Source: Massilia agrisoli
Lineage (GTDB): Bacteria; Pseudomonadota; Gammaproteobacteria; Burkholderiales; Burkholderiaceae_D
Direction: 5' to 3'
DNA length: 64,000 nt
Assembly: GCF_020831365.1 (NCBI RefSeq)
Contig: NZ_JAJHPV010000013.1
Span: forward strand, 558,001 to 622,000
Part shown: positions 39,487 through 48,522 of the stretch, one piece after another
Layout of the letters: each line of letters starts with the position of its first letter
How positions within the stretch are numbered: position 1 is the first letter of the stretch
Made by a program: the position numbers and the translations under genes
Notes under the pieces: model-generated
The model's database searches: none
Seen by the model: the letters and a program-made list of their open reading frames with translations, nothing else
Told to the model about the DNA's origin: nothing

Positions 39487-40821
39487 TTAATAGACGTCGC
39501 GCTGGTAGCGGCCTTCGGCGGCCAGAAGCTCCAGCGCGCCGGCGCCAAGCAGGTCGGTGAGGGTGGCATGGACGCCCGCGGCCATGCCTTGCAGGCTGCC
39601 GCATACGTAGATCGCTGCTCCCTGGGCTACCCATGCGCGGACCTGGCTGCCACGCAACGCCAGGGCGTCCTGCACGTAGCGTGGCCCGGCGCCATCGCGT
39701 GAGAATGCCAAATCGGCCTGGGCGACCAGCCCATCGCGATGCCACCCGGCGATCTCGGCCCCGAAGAAATTGTCGCTGGCGGCATTGCGCTCGCCGAACA
39801 GCAGCCAGTTGCGCTTGTCACCGGCGGCGATGCGGGCGCGCAGGTGGGCGCGCAGTCCCGCGATGCCGGTGCCGTTTCCGATCAAGATCAAGGGCCTTGC
39901 GGCGTTGGCGCCAAGCCGGAAGCGGCTGTGCTGGCGAACGCGCAGGGCGACGGTGTCGCCGCTGCCCGCGCCTTCGCACAGCCAGCCCGACGCCGCGCCG
40001 CGGCTGCCGTCGGCGTGGACATGCAGGCGCACCAGCAGTTCAAGGCGGCCGTCGCCCGGAATCGAGGCGATCGAATACTCGCGCGGCTGGCCGGGGTCGG
40101 ACGGCGGACTGACTTGCACCAGGTCGCCCGCCTCCCAGGCGGGCATGCCGCCCTCCGCAGGCGCGAGCGACAGCAGGTACACCGGCGCGCCGGCGCTGCC
40201 CGGATTGAGCAGCTGCCGGCCGTGGATGCGCCACGGCTGGAACGGCGGGGCGCTCCAGTCGGGAGCATCGGCGGTGCCGGCCAGGTGGCTGAGCTGGTGC
40301 TGCCAGGCCTCGATGCCGGCGCCGCGGTCGATCTCGATTCGCCCGAACAGCGGCTGGGCGCCACGCGAGGCCAGGGTCTCGTCGAGCCAGCGGCCAAACC
40401 CGCAGTAATTGGCGTAGCTGCTGTCGCCCAGCGCAAGCACCGCGTAGTGCAGCTGGTCGAGCCGCGAGCCGCCGGCGGCGAGCTTGCTGGCGAAGCGCGC
40501 GGCGCTGTCAGGCGCATCGCCTTCGCCGTAGGTGCTGGCAATGAACAGGATGCGGCGGCCGCTCGACAGCACCCCGGGCGCCAGCGTATCGATGCTGGCG
40601 CTGCTTGCCGCCAGTCCTGCAGCGCGCAAGGTGGCGGCGGTCTGGCCGGCCAGGTATTCGCCGGTGCCGGTCTGGCTGGCGTAGGCGACCAGCCAGTCGC
40701 CGCCGCCGGTCGCGCCTGCGCTGCGGCGGCGCACAGAACGCACGATGGCGGCGCACATGCCCGCGTAGGCGGACAAGAGAAGGGCGGCGGCCGCGATGCG
40801 TCCGGGATCGATGGTGATCAT
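39487..40821 (-). CDS. Flavodoxin-FAD/NADPH reductase (CysJ-like, 444 aa)
   Basis: One membrane helix at the N-terminus (IAAAALLLSAYAGMCAAIV), then a flavodoxin FMN domain (WLVAYASQTGTGEYLAGQTAATL, with FIASTYGEGDAPDSAARF and YAVLALGDSSYANYCGFG), then an FAD-binding region with REYSIASIP, and an NADPH domain starting PLILIGNGTGIAGLRAHLRARI. This is the sulfite-reductase-flavoprotein layout and suits an electron donor for ferric-siderophore reduction. The ATG at 40821 overlaps the apbE stop by 4 bp; a much longer upstream reading is spurious. Last gene of the Fur-regulated operon. Confidence 0.88.
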   Translation of the reverse strand: MITIDPGRIAAAALLLSAYAGMCAAIVRSVRRRSAGATGGGDWLVAYASQTGTGEYLAGQTAATLRAAGLAASSASIDTLAPGVLSSGRRILFIASTYGEGDAPDSAARFASKLAAGGSRLDQLHYAVLALGDSSYANYCGFGRWLDETLASRGAQPLFGRIEIDRGAGIEAWQHQLSHLAGTADAPDWSAPPFQPWRIHGRQLLNPGSAGAPVYLLSLAPAEGGMPAWEAGDLVQVSPPSDPGQPREYSIASIPGDGRLELLVRLHVHADGSRGAASGWLCEGAGSGDTVALRVRQHSRFRLGANAARPLILIGNGTGIAGLRAHLRARIAAGDKRNWLLFGERNAASDNFFGAEIAGWHRDGLVAQADLAFSRDGAGPRYVQDALALRGSQVRAWVAQGAAIYVCGSLQGMAAGVHATLTDLLGAGALELLAAEGRYQRDVY

Positions 40822-41819
40822 TGCAGCATGGCGCGAAACGCGCTTGAGGTCATTTCTTCCAGCTGGTTCGGCCCGCGCAGCAGGAAGCGCGCGGCCAGCT
40901 GGTGCCGTTCCGCGAAGGCCAGGCCTTCGCCGGGCCCAAGCACAGACAGCGCGGTCGACAGCGCATCGGCCGCCATGCACTCGCGATCGATCACGGTGAC
41001 CGAGGCGATCCGGTTGGCGATCGGGTAGCCAGTGCGCGGATCGAGGGTGTGCGAGGCGCGCACGCCGCCATGGCTGTAGTGGCGCCGGTAGTCGCCCGAG
41101 GTGGCGACCGACAGGCCGTGCAGCGCGACCACCACGGGCGCCCCGCTGTCTTCGCCGGGAACGCCCTCCAGCGCCACCCACCAGGGCTGGCCGTCGGGCT
41201 TGACGCCAGCGCCGCGCAATTCGCCGCCCGCTTCGGCGAGGTAGTCGCATACGCCGTTCGCTTCGAGCGTGCGCGCCAGCTGGTCCACCGCGAAGCCTTT
41301 GGCCACGGCGGACAGGTCGAGCTCCACCGCGCCCGGCTGCAGCATGCGGCGCGTCACCGGGTCGAACCTCACCCTTGCGCCATCGGCGCGGGCCTGCACG
41401 GCGCGCACCGCCGAATCGCAGGGCGCCTGGAATCCGGGCTGGTCATAGCGACGCCGGGCGCCAAAGCCCCACAGGTTCACCAGCGCCCCGGCGCATGGAT
41501 CGTAGGCGCCCCCGCTTGCGGAGCGTACCCACAACGCGTAGTCCATCACGCGCGCGAACGCTTCCGGCAGCAGGTGCCAGCTGCCTGCGGCCGAGCGGTT
41601 GTAGATGCCGAGGTTCGACGTGGCTTCCCAATGGCTCATCTGCGCAACGACATCGTCGAGCGCGTGCTGGAGCCGCTGCGCCAGCGCGGTATCGAATCCA
41701 TCGGGCAGCACCGCTTTCGCCGACCAGGTCGTGCCCATCGACGCGCCGCTGATGGTGGCGATGCGGCCTTTGGGCGGCTCACCCCCGCTGAGGGTGAGCG
41801 GTACTAAAACGCGGCGCAC
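40818..41819 (-). CDS. apbE: FAD:protein FMN transferase ApbE (333 aa)
   Basis: Transfers FMN from FAD to a Thr of an acceptor protein. GASMGTTWSAKAV (about residues 25-37) and the FAD region ELDLSAVAKGFAVDQLARTLEANGVCDYLAEAGGELRGAG are characteristic. HTLDPRTGYPIANRIASVTVIDRECMAADALSTALSVLG completes the metal/FAD site. No lipoprotein signal is seen, so it may start further on or act in an unusual place. GTG start at 41819, 2 bp after the DUF4198 stop. A likely acceptor is the DUF2271 protein encoded two genes upstream. Confidence 0.95.
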   Translation of the reverse strand: MRRVLVPLTLSGGEPPKGRIATISGASMGTTWSAKAVLPDGFDTALAQRLQHALDDVVAQMSHWEATSNLGIYNRSAAGSWHLLPEAFARVMDYALWVRSASGGAYDPCAGALVNLWGFGARRRYDQPGFQAPCDSAVRAVQARADGARVRFDPVTRRMLQPGAVELDLSAVAKGFAVDQLARTLEANGVCDYLAEAGGELRGAGVKPDGQPWWVALEGVPGEDSGAPVVVALHGLSVATSGDYRRHYSHGGVRASHTLDPRTGYPIANRIASVTVIDRECMAADALSTALSVLGPGEGLAFAERHQLAARFLLRGPNQLEEMTSSAFRAMLQ

Positions 41820-41821
41820 CT

Positions 41822-42640
41822 TTATTCCGGCAGCACTTCAAGCGTCGCGGAGTACGAATAGCGGCGCGGGTTCGGGCCTTTGGGCGACTCGCCCTTGGCC
41901 AGGCCTGCCGGGTAGCTTGCGCTCATCCAGTACATGCCGCCGGCTGGCAGCTGCACGGTGGCTTCGCCGTTGGCATCGGTGACGAGGCGGATCTCGCCCA
42001 GTACGCCGCGATGGCGCACGCCGCCCGGCACCAGCGAGAACGGGAAGTTCGCCAGCGGCTTGCCGTCGAGGACAAAGCGCCATTTGGCGGTTTCACCGGC
42101 GCGCAGTTCATTCGGGTGCGTGACCGGCACCATTTCAAGTCCGCTGCCGGCAGGCTTGAGCGCACCGGTGCTTGGCTTGTTCGACGTGATGAAGGTCTCC
42201 ATGCGCGTCTGGGTGATGGTGGTCTGGAGCTCCTGCGCGTTGGCCGGCACTTGCTTGGCGAAGGCTTCTTCCGGGCCGCGCCAGCGGCGGGTCTCGCTGC
42301 CTTCCTTCCAGCTTGCCATCAGGTTCTTGCTGGCCATGCTGACTTTCCAGGTGCCTGGCTTGGCCAGCCTGAGTTCGAAACTGCTGCGCGACTTGAGGCT
42401 GGCGGCCTGCGGCGCTGGCGACACATTGCCATCGGGGTCGGTCACCACGGCGCCATCCATCTTGAGCGCCATGTGGTCGTACTCGAACAGGTCTTCCGAC
42501 ACGGCGCCGTCGATGATCACGACCGGCTCCTTGCCGTCGACCTGGGTCAGGGAAGGCATCAGCCACGGGCGGTGTGCGCTCGCGCCAAGCGACAGGGTGG
42601 CCAGTGCGGCGGCCAGCAAGATATTTTTCGTGTTGTTCAT
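41822..42640 (-). CDS. DUF4198-family periplasmic protein (272 aa)
   Basis: Signal peptide MNNTKNILLAAALATLSLGASAH with the mature N-terminus HRPWLMPSLTQVDGKEPVVIIDGAVSEDLFEYDHMAL, i.e. DUF4198 (immunoglobulin-like, often with an N-terminal His that might bind metal). The end VTDANGEATVQLPAGGMYWMSASYPA is a carboxypeptidase-regulatory-like beta domain. Families of this type occur in iron-uptake clusters with DUF2271, PepSY and ApbE. Operon spacing is 12 bp from DUF2271 and 2 bp to apbE. Confidence 0.9.
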   Translation of the reverse strand: MNNTKNILLAAALATLSLGASAHRPWLMPSLTQVDGKEPVVIIDGAVSEDLFEYDHMALKMDGAVVTDPDGNVSPAPQAASLKSRSSFELRLAKPGTWKVSMASKNLMASWKEGSETRRWRGPEEAFAKQVPANAQELQTTITQTRMETFITSNKPSTGALKPAGSGLEMVPVTHPNELRAGETAKWRFVLDGKPLANFPFSLVPGGVRHRGVLGEIRLVTDANGEATVQLPAGGMYWMSASYPAGLAKGESPKGPNPRRYSYSATLEVLPE

Positions 42641-42652
42641 TGGTGGCTCCGT

Positions 42653-43168
42653 TTATTTGCCGACCTGGAGGCTGACCGCGCCCAGTTCTTCCTTGCCGCT
42701 TGCGCGCAATACCTGGCCTGGCTTGGCCGGCAGCGTGAACGGAATGCGTACCAGCTCGCGCCCGCCCGCTTCGCGCGCGGCTTCGATGACCAGCTTGTAG
42801 TCGCCTGCCGGCAGCTTGTCGATCCCTGTCCGCGCCGGACCGAAGCTCATGGCCTGCACACCGGTGGCGCGGGTGGCGCCGCTGACGCCGTCCATCGGCA
42901 GTTCGAGGTCGCGGCCCGCCTTACGCCACCATGTGCGCAGGTCCTTGACCCACTTGGTGCCGCCGTTGTCCTTCTTCTTGACGTCGTACAGGACCGCCAG
43001 GTTGGAAGCGATCGTCTGGTCCGCGCGCTCGAGCCAGATGGCGACGTAAGGACGGTGGTACTCGGCCACGTTGAGCTGCGGGATCTCGAATTTGACGGTG
43101 AGGTCGGCCGCGACCGCCCAGCTACTGAGCATCGGAAGGGTAAGGGCCAGCGTGTGTTGTAGTTTCAT
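42653..43168 (-). CDS. DUF2271 protein carrying a flavinylation motif (171 aa)
   Basis: Signal peptide MKLQHTLALTLPMLSSWAVAAD. The mature domain is DUF2271: LTVKFEIPQLNVAEYHRPYVAIWLERADQTIASNLAVLYD. Residues 93-102 read DGVSGATRAT, which fits the ApbE recognition motif Dxx(S/T)GAT; T99 is the predicted FMN attachment point. Together with the adjacent apbE and flavodoxin-reductase genes this argues for a periplasmic flavinylated electron carrier. The ATG at 43168 starts the signal peptide; the gene lies 10 bp behind the PepSY gene. Confidence 0.9.
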   Translation of the reverse strand: MKLQHTLALTLPMLSSWAVAADLTVKFEIPQLNVAEYHRPYVAIWLERADQTIASNLAVLYDVKKKDNGGTKWVKDLRTWWRKAGRDLELPMDGVSGATRATGVQAMSFGPARTGIDKLPAGDYKLVIEAAREAGGRELVRIPFTLPAKPGQVLRASGKEELGAVSLQVGK

Positions 43169-43178
43169 TGGACGAGGT

Positions 43179-43823
43179 TTAGTGGATGAATAGGAGTGCG
43201 ATCAGAACGGGGGCGACGATGCCGAAGCCGACCACCGGCCAGGTGGCTGGGCGGTTGGCGGCGTGTAGCTTGAGGATCAGGAAGCCAGTGACCGAGAACA
43301 CCAGGCTGGCAATCGCGAAGATGTCGATGAACCAGCTCCACACCGGGCCGGTATTGCGGCCTTTATGGAGGTCGTTCAGCCAGGAGACCGCGCCGCGCGA
43401 GGTAAGCTCGTATTCGGCGGCGCCGTCAATGCCGATGCGCAGCCACGCATCGCCGCCGGGACGCGGCAGCGGGACGTAGGCATCCTCAGGGCTCCACTCG
43501 GCATCGATGCCTGCGACGTCGATGCCGAAGGTGGTGCGCACCCAGCCTTCCACCGCCGGGGGCAGCGGGGCGCTGCCGTCGGCGTGTCGTTCGGCACTGC
43601 TGGCCATGCGCGCTTGCAGCGGCGCGGGCAGGGTGGCCTTGCGGTTACTGACCTGTGGCTTCGCTTCGATCTGGGTGGCGTGGTTGAGGGTAAAGCCGGT
43701 CACGCTGAACATCAGCATGCCGAGCAGGCACAGCGAAGCGCTGATCCAGTGCCATTGATGCAGTGTCTTGAGCCAGACGGCGCGGCCGGCGCCGGGCAGG
43801 CCGGATGGGGAGGGAGTGGGCAT
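43179..43823 (-). CDS. PepSY-associated transmembrane protein (214 aa)
   Basis: First gene of the Fur-regulated operon. VWLKTLHQWHWISASLCLLGMLMFSVTGFTLNHATQIEA is the PepSY-TM N-terminal helix with its conserved HxWHW and TGFTLNHA motifs. A periplasmic region follows, then GAVSWLNDLHKGRNTGPVWSWFIDIFAIASLVFSVTGFLILKLH and a last helix PVVGFGIVAPVLIALLFIH. Such proteins pass electrons through the membrane with flavin or haem partners in ferric reduction. A Fur box lies 29 bp upstream. Confidence 0.92.
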   Translation of the reverse strand: MPTPSPSGLPGAGRAVWLKTLHQWHWISASLCLLGMLMFSVTGFTLNHATQIEAKPQVSNRKATLPAPLQARMASSAERHADGSAPLPPAVEGWVRTTFGIDVAGIDAEWSPEDAYVPLPRPGGDAWLRIGIDGAAEYELTSRGAVSWLNDLHKGRNTGPVWSWFIDIFAIASLVFSVTGFLILKLHAANRPATWPVVGFGIVAPVLIALLFIH

Positions 43824-44171
43824 TGAATCATTATTAAGAATTGTTATTGCGAATAATAACGATTCTCATTTAGATCGTCAACGCCTCATTGGCGCCAGGC
43901 CTCCTCGCCATTCCGGCGCAAGCTGGAAATTATCGCAATGATAATGTTCATTCACCAAACCTTCTAAATCGCAACATTCCCGGACACTTTTTCTCCCTGT
44001 GGGATGTTGCGATACAATATCGCGTGCTATTCTGACGCACCCTGGAAAGAATACTCCGGCTTTAAAGTCCTTCCCCACAACTTGATGTGCAATCCGCTAA
44101 ACGGTCAGGCCGTGTCGCGGAAGGTTAGATTAACCCGCCAACCTCGCGAAGCGCGAAGAAAGGTGAGCAAG
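43824..44171. other. Divergent intergenic region, PepSY operon / odhA (348 bp)
   Basis: Holds the Fur box(es) and the odhA promoter. Between about 43880 and 44160 I see no convincing gene. An A/T-rich patch at 43925-44040 could hold the odhA promoter. The AGGTGAG site just before 44172 sets the odhA start. Confidence 0.6.
43852..43870. promoter_or_regulatory. Fur box(es) upstream of the PepSY operon
   Basis: On the minus strand 43852-43870 reads AATGAGAATCGTTATTATT, nearly the same 19-mer as at 39455. The preceding bases (ATTATTAAGAATTGTTATT, about 43830-43849) look like a second, weaker box, so dimers may bind in tandem. Confidence 0.88.
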
Positions 44172-47030
44172 ATGATGAAAGAAAACACCGCCAACTCCTA
44201 TTTGTTCGGCGGTAATGCGCCCTACGTAGAGGAGTTGTACGAGGCCTACCTCGACAACCCGGGCTCGGTGCCAGACAACTGGCGCTCCTACTTCGACTCC
44301 ATGCAGCATGTGCCTGCGGTCGATGGTTCCAACAAGCCTGACGTCGCGCACGCTTCCGTCATCGCGTCGTTCGCCGAACGCGCCAAGCAGGGCCCGATCC
44401 GCGTCGTGACCGCATCGACCGACGTCGAGATGGGCCGCAAGCGCGTCGCCGTCACCCAGATGATCGCTGCCTACCGCTACCTGGGCGCGCGCTGGGCCAA
44501 CCTCGACCCGCTGATGCGCCAGGAACGTCCGCCTATCCCTGAGCTGGAGCCGTCGTTCTACGGCTTCTCCGACGCCGACCTGGACACCGTTTTCAACATC
44601 AGCAACACCTACTTCGGGCAAGAGACCGCGTCCCTGCGCGACCTGCTCAACTTCCTGCGTGACACCTACTGCCGTTCGGTCGGCGCTGAGTTCATGTACA
44701 TCAGCGACCCGGCCGAAAAGCGCTGGCTGCAGGAACGCCTCGAATCGATCCGCTCGACCCCGGCCTTCGGCAAGGACGAAAAGCGCCACATCCTCGACCG
44801 CCTGACCGCGGCCGAAGGCCTGGAACGCTATCTCCACACCCGCTACGTCGGCCAGAAGCGCTTCTCGCTCGAAGGCTCCGAATCGTTTATCCCGTCGATC
44901 GACGAGACCATCCAGCGCGCCGGCGAAAAGGGCGTGCAGGAGATCGTTATCGGCATGGCGCACCGCGGCCGCCTGAACGTGCTGGTTAATACCCTGGGCA
45001 AATCGCCGCAGGACCTGTTCGAAGAATTCGAAGGCAAGCACGGCGACGAACTGCCATCGGGCGACGTCAAGTACCACCAGGGCTTCTCGAGCGACATCTC
45101 GACCGCCGGTGGGCCGGTCCACCTGTCGCTGGCATTCAACCCATCGCACCTCGAGATCGTCAACCCGGTTGTTGAAGGCTCGGTCAAGGCGCGCATGGAC
45201 CGCCGCGGCGACAAGGAAGGCGCGCAAGTGCTGCCGATCCTGGTGCACGGCGACGCTGCATTCGCCGGCCAGGGCGTGGTCATGGAAACGCTGAACCTTG
45301 CGCAGACCCGTGGCTACGGCACCGGCGGCACGGTGCACATCGTGATCAACAACCAGATCGGCTTCACCACTTCGGATCCGCGCGACGCGCGTTCGACCAC
45401 CTACTGCTCGGACGTCGTCAAGATGATCGAAGCACCGGTCCTGCACATCAACGGCGACGATCCTGAAGCCGTCGTGCTGGCGACCCAGATCGCGCTCGAC
45501 TACCGCATGCAGTTCAAGAAGGACGTCGTCCTCGACATCATCTGCTACCGCAAATTGGGCCACAACGAGCAGGACACGCCTGCACTGACCCAGCCGCTGA
45601 TGTACAAGAAGATCGCCAAGCACCCGGGCACCCGCAAGCTGTATGCGGACAAGCTGGTTGCGCAAGGCGTCATCGCTGCGGACGAAGGCGACAAGATGGT
45701 CGCCGCCTTCCGCGACGCGATGGACGCGGGCAAGCACACGGTCGATCCTGTCATTACCGACTTCAAGAACAAGTACGCAGTCGACTGGCTGCCGTTCCTG
45801 AACAAGAAGTGGACCGACAGCGCCGACACCGCGGTGCCGATGACGGAACTGAAGCGCCTCGCAAGCCGCATCACCACCGTGCCGGAAGGCTTCAAGCCGC
45901 ACTCGCTGGTCGAGAAGGTACTGGGCGACCGCGCCGCGATGGGCAATGGCGACATCAACCTCGACTGGGGCATGGGCGAACACCTGGCCTACGCATCGCT
46001 GGTGGCATCGGGCTACGCAGTGCGCCTGACCGGCCAGGACGCCGGCCGCGGCACCTTCGTGCACCGTCACGCCGTGCTGCACGACCAGAACCGCGAACGC
46101 TGGGATGCAGGTACCTATGTCCCGCTGTGCAACGTATCGGACAGCCAGGCGCCGTTCACCGTCATCGACTCGGTGCTGTCGGAAGAAGCGGTGCTGGCAT
46201 TCGAGTACGGCTATTCGACCGCGGAACCAAACACGCTGACCATCTGGGAAGCGCAGTTCGGCGACTTCGCCAACGGCGCGCAGGTCGTCATCGACCAGTT
46301 CATCAGCTCGGGCGAAGTCAAGTGGGGCCGCGCCTCCGGCCTGGTCATGATGCTGCCGCACGGTTACGAAGGCCAGGGTCCTGAGCACTCATCCGCGCGT
46401 CCTGAGCGCTTCCTCCAGCTGTGCGCAGAGAACAACATGCAAGTGGTGCAGCCGACCACCGCCGCCCAGATCTTCCACCTGCTGCGCCGCCAGATGGTGC
46501 GCCAGTTCAGGAAGCCGCTGGTCATCATGACGCCAAAGTCGCTGCTGCGTAACAAGGACGCAGGTTCGGCGCTGACCGAACTGGCCAAGGGCAGCTTCCA
46601 GACCGTGATCGGCGAGACAGACGACAAGATCGACGCCAAGAAGGTCAAGCGCGTTGTGGCTTGCTCGGGCAAGGTGTACTACGACTTGGTCAACGCACGC
46701 AAGACGCGCGGCCAGACTGACACTGCCATCATCCGTGTCGAGCAGCTGTATCCGTTCCCGCACAAGTCGTTCGCCGCGGAGCTGAAGAAGTTCCCGAACG
46801 CGACCGAGCTGGTATGGGCGCAGGACGAGCCGCAAAACCAGGGCGCATGGTTCCAGATCCAGCACAACCTGTTCGAGAACATGGAGTCGGGACAGCGCCT
46901 TGCATATGCCGGACGCCCAGCTTCGGCCGCGCCTGCAGTCGGTTACTACGACAAGCACTACGCGCAGCAGAAGGACCTGCTGGAAACGGCATTCTCGAAG
47001 CTCAAGGGCTTTGTGTTGAACAAACAGTGA
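44172..47030 (+). CDS. odhA: 2-oxoglutarate dehydrogenase E1 component (952 aa)
   Basis: Thiamine-diphosphate enzyme that decarboxylates 2-oxoglutarate. It starts with the E1o N-terminal motif NSYLFGGNAPYVEELYEAYLDNPGSVPDNWRSYFD. Active-site parts include GMAHRGRLNVLVNTLGKSPQDLFEEFEG, HLSLAFNPSHLEIVNPVVEG, the ThDP/Mg region GDDPEAVVLATQIALDYRMQFKKDVVLDIICYRKLGHNEQDTPALTQPLMY, and GEHLAYASLVASGYAVRLTGQDAGRGTFVHRHAVLHDQ. The ATG at 44172 (or the adjacent one at 44175) has AGGTGAG upstream. odhB follows by 54 bp. Length is normal. Confidence 0.97.
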   Translation: MMKENTANSYLFGGNAPYVEELYEAYLDNPGSVPDNWRSYFDSMQHVPAVDGSNKPDVAHASVIASFAERAKQGPIRVVTASTDVEMGRKRVAVTQMIAAYRYLGARWANLDPLMRQERPPIPELEPSFYGFSDADLDTVFNISNTYFGQETASLRDLLNFLRDTYCRSVGAEFMYISDPAEKRWLQERLESIRSTPAFGKDEKRHILDRLTAAEGLERYLHTRYVGQKRFSLEGSESFIPSIDETIQRAGEKGVQEIVIGMAHRGRLNVLVNTLGKSPQDLFEEFEGKHGDELPSGDVKYHQGFSSDISTAGGPVHLSLAFNPSHLEIVNPVVEGSVKARMDRRGDKEGAQVLPILVHGDAAFAGQGVVMETLNLAQTRGYGTGGTVHIVINNQIGFTTSDPRDARSTTYCSDVVKMIEAPVLHINGDDPEAVVLATQIALDYRMQFKKDVVLDIICYRKLGHNEQDTPALTQPLMYKKIAKHPGTRKLYADKLVAQGVIAADEGDKMVAAFRDAMDAGKHTVDPVITDFKNKYAVDWLPFLNKKWTDSADTAVPMTELKRLASRITTVPEGFKPHSLVEKVLGDRAAMGNGDINLDWGMGEHLAYASLVASGYAVRLTGQDAGRGTFVHRHAVLHDQNRERWDAGTYVPLCNVSDSQAPFTVIDSVLSEEAVLAFEYGYSTAEPNTLTIWEAQFGDFANGAQVVIDQFISSGEVKWGRASGLVMMLPHGYEGQGPEHSSARPERFLQLCAENNMQVVQPTTAAQIFHLLRRQMVRQFRKPLVIMTPKSLLRNKDAGSALTELAKGSFQTVIGETDDKIDAKKVKRVVACSGKVYYDLVNARKTRGQTDTAIIRVEQLYPFPHKSFAAELKKFPNATELVWAQDEPQNQGAWFQIQHNLFENMESGQRLAYAGRPASAAPAVGYYDKHYAQQKDLLETAFSKLKGFVLNKQ

Positions 47031-47084
47031 TGACAAGGTGCCCGCCGGGCGGCGGGCGCATAAAAACAGAATACGGAGTTATAC

Positions 47085-48350
47085 ATGGCACAAATTGAAG
47101 TCAAGGTTCCACAACTGTCGGAATCGGTCGCTGAAGCTACCCTGCTGGCATGGCACAAGAAGCTCGGCGAAGCGGTCACCCGCGACGAGAACATGATCGA
47201 CATCGAAACCGACAAGGTGGTCCTTGAACTGCCAGCGCCGGCATCGGGCGTGATCACCCAGATCATCAAGGGCGACGGCGGCACCGTGGTAGCGGGCGAA
47301 GTCATCGCGATCATCGATACCGAAGGCTCGGCCAAGGTCAGCCCGATTGAAGTATCAAACGCACCTGCGCCTGCAGCGGCAGCGGCGGCAGCTCCTGCTG
47401 CGGCGGCGCCAGCGGCATCGCAGTCGATGGCCGGCGTGGCAATGCCAGCGGCATCGAAGATTTTGGCCGATAACAGCATGAGCGCCACCGACGTTGCCGG
47501 CAGCGGCAAAGACGGCCGCGTCACCAAGGGCGACGCCCTGGCAGCGGTAGCATCGGGCGTCAAGCCTGCAGCGCCTGCGCCACTGGCAGCCGCAGCAGCC
47601 AAGCCTGCACTGCAGCAGGTTGCAGCGCCAGCACCAGCCAACCTGGGCGACCGTCCGGAAGAGCGCGTGCCAATGAGCCGCCTGCGCGCGCGTATCGCCG
47701 AGCGCCTGATCCAGTCGCAATCGACCAACGCGATCCTGACCACCTTCAACGAAGTCAATATGCAGCCGGTCATCGACCTGCGCAACAAGTACAAGGACAA
47801 GTTCGAGAAAGAGCACGGCGTCAAGCTGGGCTTCATGTCCTTCTTCGTCAAGGCAGCGGTCGCGGCACTGAAGAAGTACCCGATCATCAACGCATCGGTA
47901 GACGGGAACGACATCGTCTACCACGGCTACTTCGACATCGGTATCGCAGTCGGTTCGCCGCGCGGCCTGGTAGTGCCTATCCTGCGCAACGCCGACCAGA
48001 TGTCGATCGCCGAGATCGAAAAGAAGATCGGTGAATTCGGCGCCAAGGCGAAAGAAGGCAAGCTGACCCTGGAAGACCTGACCGGCGGTACCTTCTCGAT
48101 CTCGAATGGCGGCACCTTCGGTTCGATGCTGTCGACCCCGATCATCAACCCGCCGCAGTCGGCCATCCTGGGCGTTCACGCGACCAAGGACCGCGCTGTC
48201 GTCGAAAACGGCCAGGTTGTGGTCCGTCCGATGAACTACCTGGCGATGTCGTACGACCACCGCATCATCGACGGCCGCGAAGCCGTCCTGGGCCTGGTCA
48301 CGATGAAGGAAACGCTGGAAGATCCATCGCGCCTGCTGCTGGACCTGTAA
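47085..48350 (+). CDS. odhB: Dihydrolipoyllysine succinyltransferase, E2 of OGDH (421 aa)
   Basis: N-terminal lipoyl domain with modified Lys in [19 protein letters not shown] (about residue 44), an Ala/Pro linker, then the peripheral-subunit-binding domain [33 protein letters not shown] (about 120-152), and a second linker. The catalytic domain carries [13 protein letters not shown] with the acyltransferase His and Asp. GGSFSISNGG-type region ([30 protein letters not shown]) confirms it. Part of odhA-odhB-lpd. TACGGAGT-type site precedes the ATG. Confidence 0.97.
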   Translation: MAQIEVKVPQLSESVAEATLLAWHKKLGEAVTRDENMIDIETDKVVLELPAPASGVITQIIKGDGGTVVAGEVIAIIDTEGSAKVSPIEVSNAPAPAAAAAAAPAAAAPAASQSMAGVAMPAASKILADNSMSATDVAGSGKDGRVTKGDALAAVASGVKPAAPAPLAAAAAKPALQQVAAPAPANLGDRPEERVPMSRLRARIAERLIQSQSTNAILTTFNEVNMQPVIDLRNKYKDKFEKEHGVKLGFMSFFVKAAVAALKKYPIINASVDGNDIVYHGYFDIGIAVGSPRGLVVPILRNADQMSIAEIEKKIGEFGAKAKEGKLTLEDLTGGTFSISNGGTFGSMLSTPIINPPQSAILGVHATKDRAVVENGQVVVRPMNYLAMSYDHRIIDGREAVLGLVTMKETLEDPSRLLLDL

Positions 48351-48362
48351 GCACAGTTAGCC

Positions 48363-48478
48363 CGTCGTCCCCGCGAAAGCGGGGACCCATTCACAGCGTT
48401 CAGCATCGCACATGTCGCGGTCACGAAAAGCTCAGCATGGGTTACCGCGGGGCCGCCGAGGCCTTCGCGGGAACGACG
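48363..48478. repeat. Hairpin-pair repeat element, copy 6, diverged
   Basis: Left arm 48363-48391 reads CGTCGTCCCCGCGAAAGCGG then GGACCCATT. The right arm begins CATGGGTTACCGCGGG at 48436, contains about 14 extra bases (GGCCGCCGAGGCCT), and ends TTCGCGGGAACGACG at 48478. It lies between odhB and the pspC-like gene. Confidence 0.82.
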
Positions 48479-48522
48479 GTTCTTCAGCAGGTAATCCCTA
48501 TTTGCGTTGAGCGAGGTAGCAC

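Noticed and set aside
43878-44078. Small minus-strand frame upstream of odhA
   Set aside because: No ribosome site or domain and it covers the odhA/Fur control region.
44130-46388. Long minus-strand frame opposite odhA
   Set aside because: Composition of a shadow frame (Arg/Val/Asp/His-rich, no motifs); odhA is well supported.
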